NCBI RefSeq assembly: GCF_005280205.1
Contig: NZ_SUND01000002.1
Span: 1 to 64,000 of the forward strand
DNA: 64,000 nucleotides
Direction of reading: 5' to 3'
Source: Bacillus yapensis
GTDB lineage: Bacteria > Bacillota > Bacilli > Bacillales > Cytobacillaceae
Shown: piece by piece, positions 1-8,089 of the stretch
Position numbering within the stretch: the first letter of the stretch is position 1
Layout: the number at the start of each line of letters is the position of its first letter
Translations under genes and position numbers: made by a program
The notes under the pieces: model-generated
What the model was told of the DNA's origin: nothing
The model's database searches: none
Seen by the model: only the letters and a program-made list of their open reading frames with translations

Positions 1-685
1 TTCGTAAGGCTTTTCGTTCTGTAACGTCTGAAGATGCTTCAATTTGTTTATCATATTCGGTTACGACTTCATCTACTTTTTGAACCATTTGATTGAGTTC
101 TTTCAATGATAGTTGTTCATCGCTTTCACGCTCAATTTCAGGCATAATTTGGTTATCAAGTAGCTCATTGTACAACTGGTTTGACTTATCAATTAAACTC
201 TGATGAAATTTCTCGATCGCTTTCTTCCAGACAAACGTAAATTTATTCGCATTCGCTTCAATCTTTGTACCATCAATAAATATCGCTTCTTGATCGATCA
301 GTTTTTCTTCAATCAATTGACAACGAAATTGGACGAAACATTGGCGGATTAAATCTTTCACTTCCGGTTGAACACGAAATCGGTTGATTGTACGGTAGCT
401 TGGTTCATACCCTTGAGCTAGCCACATCATACGGATACTGTCTTTTAATAGAGCTTCAATTTTACGCCCGGAAAAAACAGATTGAGTGTAGGCACATAGA
501 ATAATTTTAAGCATCATGCGTGGATGATAGGCAGGACAACCTTCATTTCGAAGAAATGGTTCAAACGCTTCTTGAGGGATACTTTCAACTAAATGATGGA
601 CATGGAAGGCAATATCATTATTTTGTAATTTTACTTCTAAATCCAAAGGCAAAACAATTTGATTCATGATATAATTTTTAAACAT
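1..685 (-). CDS. IS1182-family transposase (partial, N-terminal 228 residues)
   Basis: The frame is open from ATG at 685 down to base 1 without a stop, so only the N-terminal part is visible. The protein begins MFKNYIMNQIVLPLDLEVKL and contains PAYHPRMMLKIILCAYTQ (residues 51-68), then FIDGTKIEANANKFTFVW around residues 136-153. D138 is the expected first acid of the DDE catalytic triad. These motifs are typical of the IS1182/DUF772 transposase group, which cuts and moves its own element. A purine-rich stretch (gaaagaaggg on the minus strand) precedes the start. No frameshift is seen in the visible part, so the gene may be intact. It lies immediately upstream of murG on the opposite strand. 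Confidence 0.85.
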   Translation of the reverse strand, partial: MFKNYIMNQIVLPLDLEVKLQNNDIAFHVHHLVESIPQEAFEPFLRNEGCPAYHPRMMLKIILCAYTQSVFSGRKIEALLKDSIRMMWLAQGYEPSYRTINRFRVQPEVKDLIRQCFVQFRCQLIEEKLIDQEAIFIDGTKIEANANKFTFVWKKAIEKFHQSLIDKSNQLYNELLDNQIMPEIERESDEQLSLKELNQMVQKVDEVVTEYDKQIEASSDVTERKALR

Positions 686-767
686 AAGGACCCTTCTTTC
701 GGATGAAATTTGGTGTGGTAACTTTATTTTATCAGAAGTGGTCCTTATTTTTATTCTAAAAATAATC

Positions 768-810
768 AAAGCCGGTGAAATTTTACTTGTCGTAAAATTT
801 CACCGGCTTT
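768..810. repeat. Perfect 19-bp hairpin near IS end
   Basis: Arms 768-786 and 792-810 are exactly complementary around the loop ttgtc. It is followed on the plus strand by a few T residues, so it could act as a terminator blocking transcription between the insertion element and murG. Such hairpins upstream of transposase genes are commonly thought to limit read-through; that role here is inferred. Confidence 0.6.
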
Positions 811-925
811 TTCATCTTAGAGGTGGGGTTTTGTCCCAGCCTCTTCTTTTTTGTTTTTGCTGTTTTTTTAGGCTCTGATAATGTTCATTGTTGATTTATT
901 GATCTTCGACAAGAAGTAGTCCCCA

Positions 926-1112
926 CTTAACCGGAGTAATTCCGTTTATTTTAAGAAATTAATGGATATTAGGTGAAATATGCGGAGATTCTCCGCTAAA
1001 AGACCTTAAAAGTCTCAATATCATGAAAAATATATAACTTAAACGGAAAAATTCCGCTTATCTATAGGGAAAAAGGTGAATTTCTAGATTTAGCAGGAAT
1101 TTTTCCTCTTAT
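926..1112. repeat. Array of four short palindromes in two degenerate 112-bp units
   Basis: Palindromic cores sit at 932-944 (cggagtaattccg), 982-996 (gcggagattctccgc), 1044-1056 (cggaaaaattccg) and, degenerate, 1095-1105 (aggaatttttcct). The start-to-start spacing of the cores is 51, 61 and 51 bases, so the block reads as a 112-base unit occurring twice, each with two palindromes. Flanks such as cttaa before and cttat after the cores also recur. The rest of 844-1398 shows no gene. Confidence 0.6.
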
Positions 1113-1398
1113 TTTTTTTGCAATAAATTCATCACCCACATTATTATAAAAACTAGTTTTAACAAATGTAAAAGTGGTTGTTCAGTGGCAACATTTAACG
1201 TTAAAATATATACTTTGTGTTTATAATGCTATTGGTTGCTGTTTTTAGATGATTTTACACGGTTCTTTTAGTAAAATGATGAAGATAATACAAATTCATG
1301 TCGAGATCATTAAAATTATTTAACATTATGATGTTGTTATCTCATATTATCGGTGAATATAGTAGAATGGTTAGGTGTCAAATTTAAGAGGTGAAAAC

Positions 1399-2496
1399 AT
1401 GCGAATTGTAGTCAGTGGAGGAGGTACCGGAGGACATATTTATCCGGCGCTAGCCCTAATTAGAGAAATTCAAAAAGAAAATAAAGAAGCTAAATTTTTG
1501 TATATTGGAACGCAGCAAGGTTTAGAAAGTAAGCTTGTTCCAAGGGAAAATATCCCTTTCAAATCCATACATATTACAGGCTTTAAAAGGAAGCTGTCAT
1601 TTGATAACGTGAAAACCATTTATCGCTTTGTAAAAGGTGTTTCTGACAGTAAGAAACTATTGAAAGAATTTAAGGCTGATATCGTCATCGGTACGGGGGG
1701 CTATGTTTGTGGACCTGTCGTTTACGCTGCGTCGAAGCTTGGAATTCCAACGATTATTCACGAACAAAACAGCGTACCTGGATTAACCAATAAATTCTTG
1801 AGCAGATATGTGAACAAAATTGCGATTTGTTTCGATGAAGCAAAAACTTATTTTCCAGAAGAAAAGGTTGTGTTCACAGGAAATCCTCGTGCTTCAGAGG
1901 TACTATCACAGGATGGAGCTCGTGGCCGACTTTCTGTAGGTCTTAAACCAGGGATTCCAGCTGTGTTAATTTTCGGTGGAAGTCGAGGAGCAAGACCAAT
2001 AAACGAAGCTGTGATAAAATCACTTTCGGAATTTGGAACTAAGCCTTATCAAATATTATATGTGACTGGTGATGTTCACTTTGAGAATGTGAAAAAGGAA
2101 GTTGAACTAGTTGGGAATCCGGACAATGTTATTATCAAACCATTTATTCATAATATGCCAGAGGTATTAGCGGGAATTGATTTAACCGTTTCAAGAGCTG
2201 GAGCTACGACTTTAGCGGAATTAACGTCATTAGGTATTCCAAGTATTCTTATACCAAGTCCATATGTGACGAATAATCATCAGGAAAAAAACGCTCGCTC
2301 ATTAAGTGATCGAGGCGCGGCTAAACTTCTATTGGAAAATGAGTTAACGAGTAAAAAGCTAATAGAGGAAATCGATAAGATTTTGATGGATGAAAAATTA
2401 TTAGCAAGTATGAGAGTCGCAGCTGAAGAGCTTGGGATTCAAGATGCTTCTAAAAGACTGTTCAACGTCATGAAAGAATTAACTAGCAGAAAATGA
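1399..2496 (+). CDS. murG: UDP-N-acetylglucosamine–lipid I GlcNAc transferase MurG
   Basis: MurG adds N-acetylglucosamine to undecaprenyl-PP-MurNAc-pentapeptide (lipid I) at the inner face of the membrane, making lipid II. The 365-residue protein starts [20 protein letters not shown], where the glycine-rich loop GGGTGGH (residues 7-13) is the family signature of the acceptor-binding domain; [20 protein letters not shown] in the C-terminal half is the UDP-GlcNAc-binding part. I chose ATG 1399 because aagaggtgaa lies just before it; a GTG 24 bases upstream lacks such a site. In B. subtilis spoVE precedes murG; here an insertion element does, so murG probably uses a promoter in 844-1398. Confidence 0.95.
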   Translation: MRIVVSGGGTGGHIYPALALIREIQKENKEAKFLYIGTQQGLESKLVPRENIPFKSIHITGFKRKLSFDNVKTIYRFVKGVSDSKKLLKEFKADIVIGTGGYVCGPVVYAASKLGIPTIIHEQNSVPGLTNKFLSRYVNKIAICFDEAKTYFPEEKVVFTGNPRASEVLSQDGARGRLSVGLKPGIPAVLIFGGSRGARPINEAVIKSLSEFGTKPYQILYVTGDVHFENVKKEVELVGNPDNVIIKPFIHNMPEVLAGIDLTVSRAGATTLAELTSLGIPSILIPSPYVTNNHQEKNARSLSDRGAAKLLLENELTSKKLIEEIDKILMDEKLLASMRVAAEELGIQDASKRLFNVMKELTSRK

Positions 2497-2536
2497 TTGG
2501 TCGTTTTTGACCAAAAAAAGCATAATTTATAAGTAA

Positions 2537-2577
2537 GGCTCTTTTCTCGAACGTGTAAGGGTGTTTGGGAAAAGAGC
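2537..2577. repeat. Short terminal-inverted-repeat element, copy 1 (reduced)
   Basis: gctcttttc (2538-2546) pairs with gaaaagagc (2569-2577). The left end ggctcttttctcga matches the ends of two longer elements at 20162-20243 and 53953-54046. Only about 40 bases remain, so this looks like a shortened copy. A separate small hairpin (2497-2502 with 2509-2514) follows the murG stop but lacks a T tail. Confidence 0.5.
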
Positions 2578-2657
2578 ATTAGAATCAAAAACAAAAAACA
2601 TTAGTGACATGAAAATATTAAGTAATCAATAACCTCAAGTTTGAAAGGGAGGTCAAC

Positions 2658-3566
2658 ATGAACGAGCTGATTTCAACATTGAATGAGTTAAACGTGGGTA
2701 AGGTAAAGGAAAATGAACCACTCGCAAATCATACAACAATTAAAATTGGTGGCCCAGCAGATTGTTTTATTGAGCCATCTTCACTAGAAAATCTTCAAAA
2801 AACAATGGAAATCATCCGAAAAACTAAAATCAAATGGCGGGCTATTGGACGAGGATCGAATCTACTTGTTTCAGATAAAGGAATTGAAGGAATTGTTATA
2901 AAGCTTGGTCCTGGACTAGCTAATTTAGAAGTAGACGGAACAGAAGTAACGGTTGATGGGGGTTACTCTTTAGTAGCTCTCGCTACATTGATTAGCAGAA
3001 AGGGGTTATCTGGACTTGAATTTGCAAGTGGTATTCCCGGGTCTGTTGGTGGAGCTGTGTATATGAATGCCGGTGCTCATGGTTCAGATATCTCAAAAAT
3101 TCTAACGAAAGCCCTTATTTTATTTGAAGATGGAAACCTCGAATGGCTATCGAACGAGGAAATGGGATTTTCATATAGAACCTCCGTGTTACAAAAACAA
3201 CGTCCGGGTATTGTCGTTCGTGCTGTGTTTCAATTGTCTGAAGGAGACGGTGAAAAGATTAAAGAACAAATGAAAAAAAATAAGAACTATCGAAAAGACA
3301 CGCAACCATGGGATTCACCATGTGCAGGGAGTATCTTTAGAAATCCACTGCCAAACTACGCTGGGCAATTAATCGAAGAGGCTGGCTTAAAAGGATATTC
3401 CATTGGAGGAGCAAAAATTTCTGATATGCATGGGAACTTCATCGTTAATGATGGTGGTGCTACAGCAGAAGATGTATTGGCTTTGATTCAATATGTAAAA
3501 GATACCATTTTTGAAAGAAAACATATAAGAATGGAGACAGAGGTAGAAATTATCGGTAGAAAATAG
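2658..3566 (+). CDS. murB: UDP-N-acetylenolpyruvoylglucosamine reductase MurB
   Basis: MurB is the FAD enzyme that uses NADPH to reduce UDP-GlcNAc-enolpyruvate to UDP-MurNAc, the second committed step of peptidoglycan synthesis in the cytoplasm. At 302 residues it has the length of the Gram-positive type II enzymes. [11 protein letters not shown] (residues 63-73) and [18 protein letters not shown] (125-142) are FAD-binding motifs. S225 in GSIFRNP is the expected proton donor. The start ATG follows aagggaggtc. The gene stands 161 bases after murG and is closed by a terminator hairpin at 3662-3684. Confidence 0.95.
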   Translation: MNELISTLNELNVGKVKENEPLANHTTIKIGGPADCFIEPSSLENLQKTMEIIRKTKIKWRAIGRGSNLLVSDKGIEGIVIKLGPGLANLEVDGTEVTVDGGYSLVALATLISRKGLSGLEFASGIPGSVGGAVYMNAGAHGSDISKILTKALILFEDGNLEWLSNEEMGFSYRTSVLQKQRPGIVVRAVFQLSEGDGEKIKEQMKKNKNYRKDTQPWDSPCAGSIFRNPLPNYAGQLIEEAGLKGYSIGGAKISDMHGNFIVNDGGATAEDVLALIQYVKDTIFERKHIRMETEVEIIGRK

Positions 3567-3661
3567 GAGTATTTTCCTAATCTGAAATCAACTCTAATAC
3601 CAAAATTTATGGTATAATCTAACACTAGATTAATCATTTTTTTTGGTATTAAATTTAGGAT

Positions 3662-3689
3662 AACGGCATGAATATCGTGCCGTTGTTTT
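3662..3689 (+). terminator. Rho-independent terminator after murB
   Basis: aacggca (3662-3668) pairs with tgccgtt (3678-3684) around a nine-base loop and runs into gtttttctcttttt. It would end murG-murB transcripts and separate them from divIB. Confidence 0.75.
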
Positions 3690-3699
3690 TCTCTTTTTA

Positions 3700-3708
3700 T
3701 GGTATTAT
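3700..3708 (+). promoter_or_regulatory. Possible extended -10 promoter for divIB
   Basis: TGGTATTAT is an extended -10 element lying just after the murB terminator and 78 bases before divIB. A second one, TGGTATAAT, ends at 3618, upstream of the terminator. No good -35 hexamer is at the usual distance from either, so this is a weak call. Confidence 0.35.
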
Positions 3709-3785
3709 ATCTACATAAATAGTAGAAAGAGCAAACATCAAAGGACTTTGATATCACGCAGATTTACCCATAAGGGAAAATAGAG

Positions 3786-4580
3786 GTGAAAGGATTGGAA
3801 AAAGGGAAGATCGTTTCGTTAGAGGATCGTGTTCCTAAGCTTAAGCAACAAAGACGAAGGAAGGCAAATAAGCGCCTTATATTTCTCTTGCTTCTGTTTT
3901 TTGCGCTGATCAGCTGTGTAGTTTATTTCCAATCGCCGCTTAGTCATGTTAACAAGATAAGTATTGATGGGAACGATACATATACGGATGATGAGCTAGT
4001 CTCCCGAAGTGGTATAACGAACAAGATGAATGTTTGGAAAATAGATGAAGCTGACATTGAGAAAAAGCTAAAAGAGCTCCCAGAGATAAAATCTTCGAAG
4101 TTAAAGGTAACATTCCCAAATCATGTTTCCATAAAGGTTGTCGAATGGAAACGAATTGCAAACATTATGAGAGAAGGGAATTTTCATGCTATACTTGAGA
4201 ATGGTCAAATCCTTGGTGAACAAAAAGGACCAATACCAGTAAATTCTCCAATTCTAGTTGATTTTTCAGAAGGAGAAGCATTGGAAGAAATGATCAGTGG
4301 CTTAAAAGCTATTCCAAACGAAGTTTTAAATTCTATTTCAGAAATTCATTATACCCCGAAGGAAACAGATAAATTTCATATTACATTATTTATGAATGAT
4401 GGTTTTGAGGTAAGTGCTTCTCTAAGAAGCTTTGCGGAAAAAATGTCTCATTATCCATCAATTGTGAGCCAGCTTGATCCAAATATAAAGGGTGTTATTG
4501 ATTTAGAGGTTGGTTCGTTCTTTAAAGCGTTTGAAGTGGAAGGTGCTGAGGAAGAGAATGAAACTGAAGCTGAAGGGTAA
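3786..4580 (+). CDS. divIB: Cell-division protein DivIB (FtsQ family)
   Basis: DivIB is a bitopic membrane protein of the division complex with DivIC and FtsL. The 264-residue product has a basic cytoplasmic N-terminus, one membrane segment at about residues 31-49, then an FtsQ-type POTRA domain (ISIDGNDTYTDDELVSRSGI) and a beta domain (EIHYTPKETDKFHITLFMNDG), ending in an acidic tail. Two starts are possible: GTG 3786 with aaggg upstream, or TTG 3795, which has agaggtga five bases before it and may be the real one. The 3' end overlaps ylxW by 23 bases. Confidence 0.93.
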   Translation: MKGLEKGKIVSLEDRVPKLKQQRRRKANKRLIFLLLLFFALISCVVYFQSPLSHVNKISIDGNDTYTDDELVSRSGITNKMNVWKIDEADIEKKLKELPEIKSSKLKVTFPNHVSIKVVEWKRIANIMREGNFHAILENGQILGEQKGPIPVNSPILVDFSEGEALEEMISGLKAIPNEVLNSISEIHYTPKETDKFHITLFMNDGFEVSASLRSFAEKMSHYPSIVSQLDPNIKGVIDLEVGSFFKAFEVEGAEEENETEAEG

Positions 4581-5256
4581 ATATGTCATTCTCTCGTTAG
4601 TTAGTCTAGTATTAGGTTATATGATCGCTTTTTCCTATCAATTAACTAGGGAAAACGAATCGGATACTATTACAAATAGTCAATGGGAACGAGATATAGA
4701 GCTTAGGAATGAATTAATCGCTCAAGAAGAAAATAATCGAGAGCTACAACAAGAATTAGCTGACAAGCAAGAGAAGCTTTTACAAATGGAAGAAGAGTTA
4801 TCAGAGCAAGAACAAGGTTTTTTTAATCTTGCCGAAGATGCGGAAAAGTATCGGATGTTCCTTGGGAAAGTGAAAGTCAAAGGAAAAGGTGTAACTGTAA
4901 CTCTTGCAGATGGGCAGTACGATCCGAACGAAGAAAATATCAACAATTATTTAGTACATGAGCACCATGTCTTTAATGTGATTAATGAATTATATGTGTC
5001 AGGTGCAACAGCTATTGCGATCAATGGACAAAGATTAACGCATAATTCTTATATCGTTTGTAATGGTCCTGTCATTGAGGTAGATGGAAATCCTCATCCT
5101 GCACCATTTGTGATAACAGCAATTGGTGACCCTGAGGTGCTTTCTGCAGCCATTAATATTACTGGTGGCGTAAAGGACATGCTTGTTAATGAGAATATTG
5201 AATTTAAGTTAGAAGAGAACCAACAAATCGTACTTGACCCTATTTTAGGATCTTAA
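4558..5256 (+). CDS. ylxW: DUF881 membrane-anchored protein YlxW
   Basis: This 232-residue protein has one N-terminal membrane segment (about residues 8-27), a coiled coil rich in E, Q and K (roughly 50-95) and a C-terminal DUF881 domain (KVKGKGVTVTLADG to GVKDMLV). Its function is not established; its place between divIB and ftsA is conserved in Bacillus. I chose ATG 4558, preceded by gaggaagag and overlapping the divIB end, because the upstream in-frame extension is not typical of the family. YlxX next door is a paralogue. Confidence 0.85.
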   Translation: MKLKLKGKYVILSLVSLVLGYMIAFSYQLTRENESDTITNSQWERDIELRNELIAQEENNRELQQELADKQEKLLQMEEELSEQEQGFFNLAEDAEKYRMFLGKVKVKGKGVTVTLADGQYDPNEENINNYLVHEHHVFNVINELYVSGATAIAINGQRLTHNSYIVCNGPVIEVDGNPHPAPFVITAIGDPEVLSAAINITGGVKDMLVNENIEFKLEENQQIVLDPILGS

Positions 5257-5314
5257 TGAAAATAAAAACTATCACCCATTCCTTGTCCACATAAATAGAA
5301 AGTAAGGTGATTCG

Positions 5315-6043
5315 GTGGGCAAAAAAAAGACATTAAGTTTCACATTTATTACGATGATTATCGGTTTAATGTTAGCTATTCAATTCCGCTCTGTGCAAAC
5401 ACCAGAGGTTCGAGATACGCGAGACACATGGCAACTCAGAGAAGATTTAAACGAAGAAATGGAATTGAAAGCTCGATTAATAAAAGAGATTCGTGCTAAT
5501 GAACAAAAATTAGCGGAATATGAAACTGAACGAAAACAAGGTCAGGAGCTGGCGTTGAAAAATACGTTGAATGAATTGAAAGAAGAAGCAGGCCTAACGG
5601 ATGTAACTGGTCCAGGAGTTACGATTCAAATTTCAAAATTAGATGATGAACTATTACTAGACCATCTTGATTATACACTCTCTCCAGATTTATTAAGACG
5701 GCTTTTAAACGAATTAAATATGTATGGTGCGAAAAATGTTTCGATTGGCGGACAAAGGGTTATCAATACTACTGTTATTAGAGAAATTGCTGGCGAAACG
5801 AAAATAAATGGTCGTTCTCTTAAAAATTTTCCACTTGAAATTCGAGTCATTACTGAAACATTTGAAGATGCTCAAGAATTATATAATCGCATGGTCGTCT
5901 CGAAAGCAGCCGAGGAATTTTTCATTGATAATCTAAAGGTAAATGTTTTAGAGCCAGAGATGAGTGTGACCGTCCCTGCTTATGAAGACTCGATTAGAAT
6001 TAGAAATATTGAATCAGTTAAAGCTGATAAAGGAGAAAGTTAG
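5315..6043 (+). CDS. ylxX: DUF881 membrane-anchored protein YlxX
   Basis: The 242-residue paralogue of YlxW has a membrane segment near residues 7-23, a coiled coil (about 38-92) and a DUF881 domain (GPGVTIQISKLDDE; INELY-type part LLNELNMYGAKNVSIGGQR). Start is GTG 5315 after agtaaggtga. The role is unknown; tandem DUF881 genes next to sbp and ftsA are usual in Bacillus and suggest a link to envelope or division processes, which is inference. Confidence 0.85.
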   Translation: MGKKKTLSFTFITMIIGLMLAIQFRSVQTPEVRDTRDTWQLREDLNEEMELKARLIKEIRANEQKLAEYETERKQGQELALKNTLNELKEEAGLTDVTGPGVTIQISKLDDELLLDHLDYTLSPDLLRRLLNELNMYGAKNVSIGGQRVINTTVIREIAGETKINGRSLKNFPLEIRVITETFEDAQELYNRMVVSKAAEEFFIDNLKVNVLEPEMSVTVPAYEDSIRIRNIESVKADKGES

Positions 6044-6045
6044 AA

Positions 6046-6387
6046 ATGTGGCTTCCGGTATTAGGACTGGTTGTAGGAATTCTTCTAGGATTTATGAGCA
6101 ATTTTAGTATACCAGACGAATACTCCAATTATCTTTCGATCGCAGTTCTTGCTGCCCTAGATACATTGTTTGGTGGGATTCGAGCTCATCTACAAAACAT
6201 ATACGATGAGAAGGTTTTTGTATCAGGTTTTTTCTTTAATATTATCTTAGCTGCAAGTTTAGCTTTTCTAGGTGTTCATCTTGGTGTAGACTTGTACTTA
6301 GCAGCAGTTTTTGCTTTTGGAGTTAGATTGTTCCAAAACATTGCGGTCATTAGAAGAATTTTGATTGCTAAAAACTCGACTAAATGA
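6046..6387 (+). CDS. sbp: Small basic membrane protein Sbp (DUF1290)
   Basis: The 113-residue hydrophobic protein has three likely membrane segments (about 3-20, 28-46, 60-85 and a further stretch to 100) and the DUF1290 pattern AALDTLFGGIRAHLQNIYDEK. The family is found beside ylxX/ftsA in spore formers; its molecular role is unknown. It starts two bases after the ylxX stop, with aaaggag about ten bases before the ATG, so it is probably co-translated with ylxX. Confidence 0.85.
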   Translation: MWLPVLGLVVGILLGFMSNFSIPDEYSNYLSIAVLAALDTLFGGIRAHLQNIYDEKVFVSGFFFNIILAASLAFLGVHLGVDLYLAAVFAFGVRLFQNIAVIRRILIAKNSTK

Positions 6388-6460
6388 GTTAATTTACATT
6401 GTACGAAGATTTATTAAAAACAAACATAGCTAAACAATTTAGAATTAATTAATTTTATTG

Positions 6461-6534
6461 CTTTTTGAATCAAATTGACATAGCCTGTTCGTTTTTTTAC
6501 TTGAAGTGAGCTATTTTGACAATGATTCAAAAAG
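6461..6534. repeat. 74-base element with perfect 12-bp terminal inverted repeats
   Basis: ctttttgaatca (6461-6472) is the exact reverse complement of 6523-6534. Inside, atagc (6480-6484) pairs with gctat (6510-6514). The RNA or single strand would form a long interrupted hairpin between sbp and ftsA. It lacks a T tail after the right arm and could be a decayed miniature element or a regulatory structure. Confidence 0.55.
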
Positions 6535-6582
6535 AAAATTAGAAAAAAATGAATTTATTAAAAGGGAAAATATCAACTTTGC

Positions 6583-6614
6583 CGAATAATTTTATAGATT
6601 AGGTAAATTATTCG
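6583..6614. promoter_or_regulatory. 10-bp inverted repeat upstream of ftsA
   Basis: cgaataattt (6583-6592) and aaattattcg (6605-6614) form a perfect inverted repeat with a 12-base spacer, about 55 bases before ftsA. The left arm contains gccgaataat, which resembles the -10 of SigH promoters, with aagggaaaa about 12 bases upstream resembling its -35, but the spacing is short. B. subtilis ftsAZ has SigA and SigH promoters; assignment here is tentative. Confidence 0.4.
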
Positions 6615-6669
6615 TTTGCATTGATTGTTGTTCAGGAAATTGAATTGTTAAGAGGAGGTGCCAATGAGA

Positions 6670-7959
6670 ATGAACAGCAACGACATATACGTAAGTCTTG
6701 ACATCGGTACATCCAGTGTAAAAGTAATCATTGGTGAAATGGTAAATGATTCTTTAAATATTATTGGAGTAGGTAACGTAAAGTCTGAAGGCTTAAGAAA
6801 AGGCTCTATCGTTGATATAGATGAAACCGTTCATTCTATTAAAAAGGCGGTAGATCAAGCTGAGAGAATGATAGGAATGGAAATAAGACAGGTGATTGTA
6901 GGTGTAACAGGCAATCACGTCCTTCTTCAGCCGTGTCATGGAGTAGTAGCCGTCTCAAGTGAGAATAGAGAAATCACAAATGATGATGTCGCAAGAGTTA
7001 TCGATGCGGCACAAGTAATTTCAATTCCACCAGAACGAGAAATTATTGATGTAATCCCGAAACAATTCATCGTTGATGGATTAGATGAAATTACGGATCC
7101 GCGAGGAATGATTGGTGTTCGTCTTGAAATGGAAGGAACCATTATTACTGGATCAAAAACGATTTTACATAATACATTACGATGCGTAGAACGAGCCGGG
7201 TTAGAGATTTTAGATATCACTCTTCAACCTTTGGCAGCAGGTGCGTTTGCGTTATCTAAGGATGAAAAGAATCTTGGAGTAACCCTAGTTGATATCGGGG
7301 GTGGCTCTACCACAATTGCAGTGTTTGTGAATGGTCACCTGCAGGCAACTAGTGTAATCCCGATTGGCGGAGATCATATAACAAAAGATTTATCTATCGG
7401 TCTTCGTACTTCAACGGATGACGCAGAAAAGATAAAATTGAAGCATGGACATGCTTTTTATGACCATGCCTCAGAGGAAGAAGTTTTTAGTGTTCCAATT
7501 ATTGGCTCTGATCAACATCAGCAATTCAATCAACTTGAAGTGGCTGATATTATTGAAGCGAGAATGGAAGAAATCTTTGAATTAATTTGTGGCGAAATAA
7601 AGCGCCTCGGTATTTACGATTTACCGGGTGGTTACGTTCTTTCCGGTGGGGTAGCACAAACGCAAGGCGTTCTTGAATTGGCGCAGGTCATTCTTGAAAA
7701 TCGAGTGCGAATTGCCATTCCTGATTATATTGGTGTTCGTGAACCACAATATACAACTGCTGTTGGGTTAATCAAATTTGCTTATAAGAATGCCAAAATG
7801 CAAGGCAGAAGCTTAAGCACTCAATTAGCGGTAAATGAGCCAAAAGAGAAACGTGTTCCAAAGCAAACACAACAAACAAAAACAATAAAACAAGAAAAAC
7901 AATCAGAAGAAAAAATAACATCGAGAGTTAAGAAATTCCTTGGTTACTTTTTTGAATAG
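6670..7959 (+). CDS. ftsA: Cell-division protein FtsA
   Basis: FtsA is the actin-like ATPase that anchors FtsZ filaments to the membrane. The protein (429 residues from ATG 6670) has the phosphate-1 motif DIGTSSVKVIIGE near its start, the 1C domain in the middle, phosphate-2 LVDIGGGSTT, the adenosine motif VLSGGVAQTQG and a C-terminal amphipathic helix (SRVKKFLGYFFE) after a basic linker. ATG 6670 is preferred because aggaggtg ends nine bases before it and MNSNDIYVSL matches the B. subtilis N-terminus; ATG 6664 is an alternative. ftsZ follows after 130 bases. Confidence 0.96.
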   Translation: MNSNDIYVSLDIGTSSVKVIIGEMVNDSLNIIGVGNVKSEGLRKGSIVDIDETVHSIKKAVDQAERMIGMEIRQVIVGVTGNHVLLQPCHGVVAVSSENREITNDDVARVIDAAQVISIPPEREIIDVIPKQFIVDGLDEITDPRGMIGVRLEMEGTIITGSKTILHNTLRCVERAGLEILDITLQPLAAGAFALSKDEKNLGVTLVDIGGGSTTIAVFVNGHLQATSVIPIGGDHITKDLSIGLRTSTDDAEKIKLKHGHAFYDHASEEEVFSVPIIGSDQHQQFNQLEVADIIEARMEEIFELICGEIKRLGIYDLPGGYVLSGGVAQTQGVLELAQVILENRVRIAIPDYIGVREPQYTTAVGLIKFAYKNAKMQGRSLSTQLAVNEPKEKRVPKQTQQTKTIKQEKQSEEKITSRVKKFLGYFFE

Positions 7960-8089
7960 TTGAACGCTCTTTAATACATTATAAGAATTCAACTTATCGA
8001 TTACTTTCAAGTTAGAAAGCAAAATTCTACTTGTAGAGGACGGGATAAATAGTGCTATTAGGAATATCGACGAATTAGGAGGATTTGTC

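Larger units (their letters stand above)
1..843 (-). mobile_element. IS1182-type insertion sequence, one end only
   Basis: The block holds the 5' part of a transposase gene plus about 150 bases of upstream sequence. The likely outer edge is an imperfect inverted repeat at 820-843, whose right part reads tgtcccagcctc; a gaggctgggaca-type sequence is, from memory, common at the ends of IS1182-like elements in Firmicutes. Inside it lies a perfect 19-bp hairpin (768-786 with 792-810). The other end lies beyond the left edge, so completeness and target duplication cannot be judged. The edge at 843 is inferred. Confidence 0.65.

Noticed and set aside
1375-1398. GTG start 24 bases upstream for murG
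   Set aside because: It lies before the ribosome binding site aagaggtgaa that serves ATG 1399, and [12 protein letters not shown] is the normal MurG N-terminus.
2497-2514. Hairpin directly after murG as a terminator
   Set aside because: Stem is six base pairs and is followed by A residues, not T, on the coding strand.
3488-3757. Minus-strand frame at the murB-divIB junction
   Set aside because: Overlaps murB and a clear terminator; translation looks like non-coding AT-rich sequence.
6475-6503. TTGACA upstream of ftsA as a SigA promoter
   Set aside because: No TATAAT-like hexamer at 16-18 bases; the hexamer is part of a 74-base inverted repeat.
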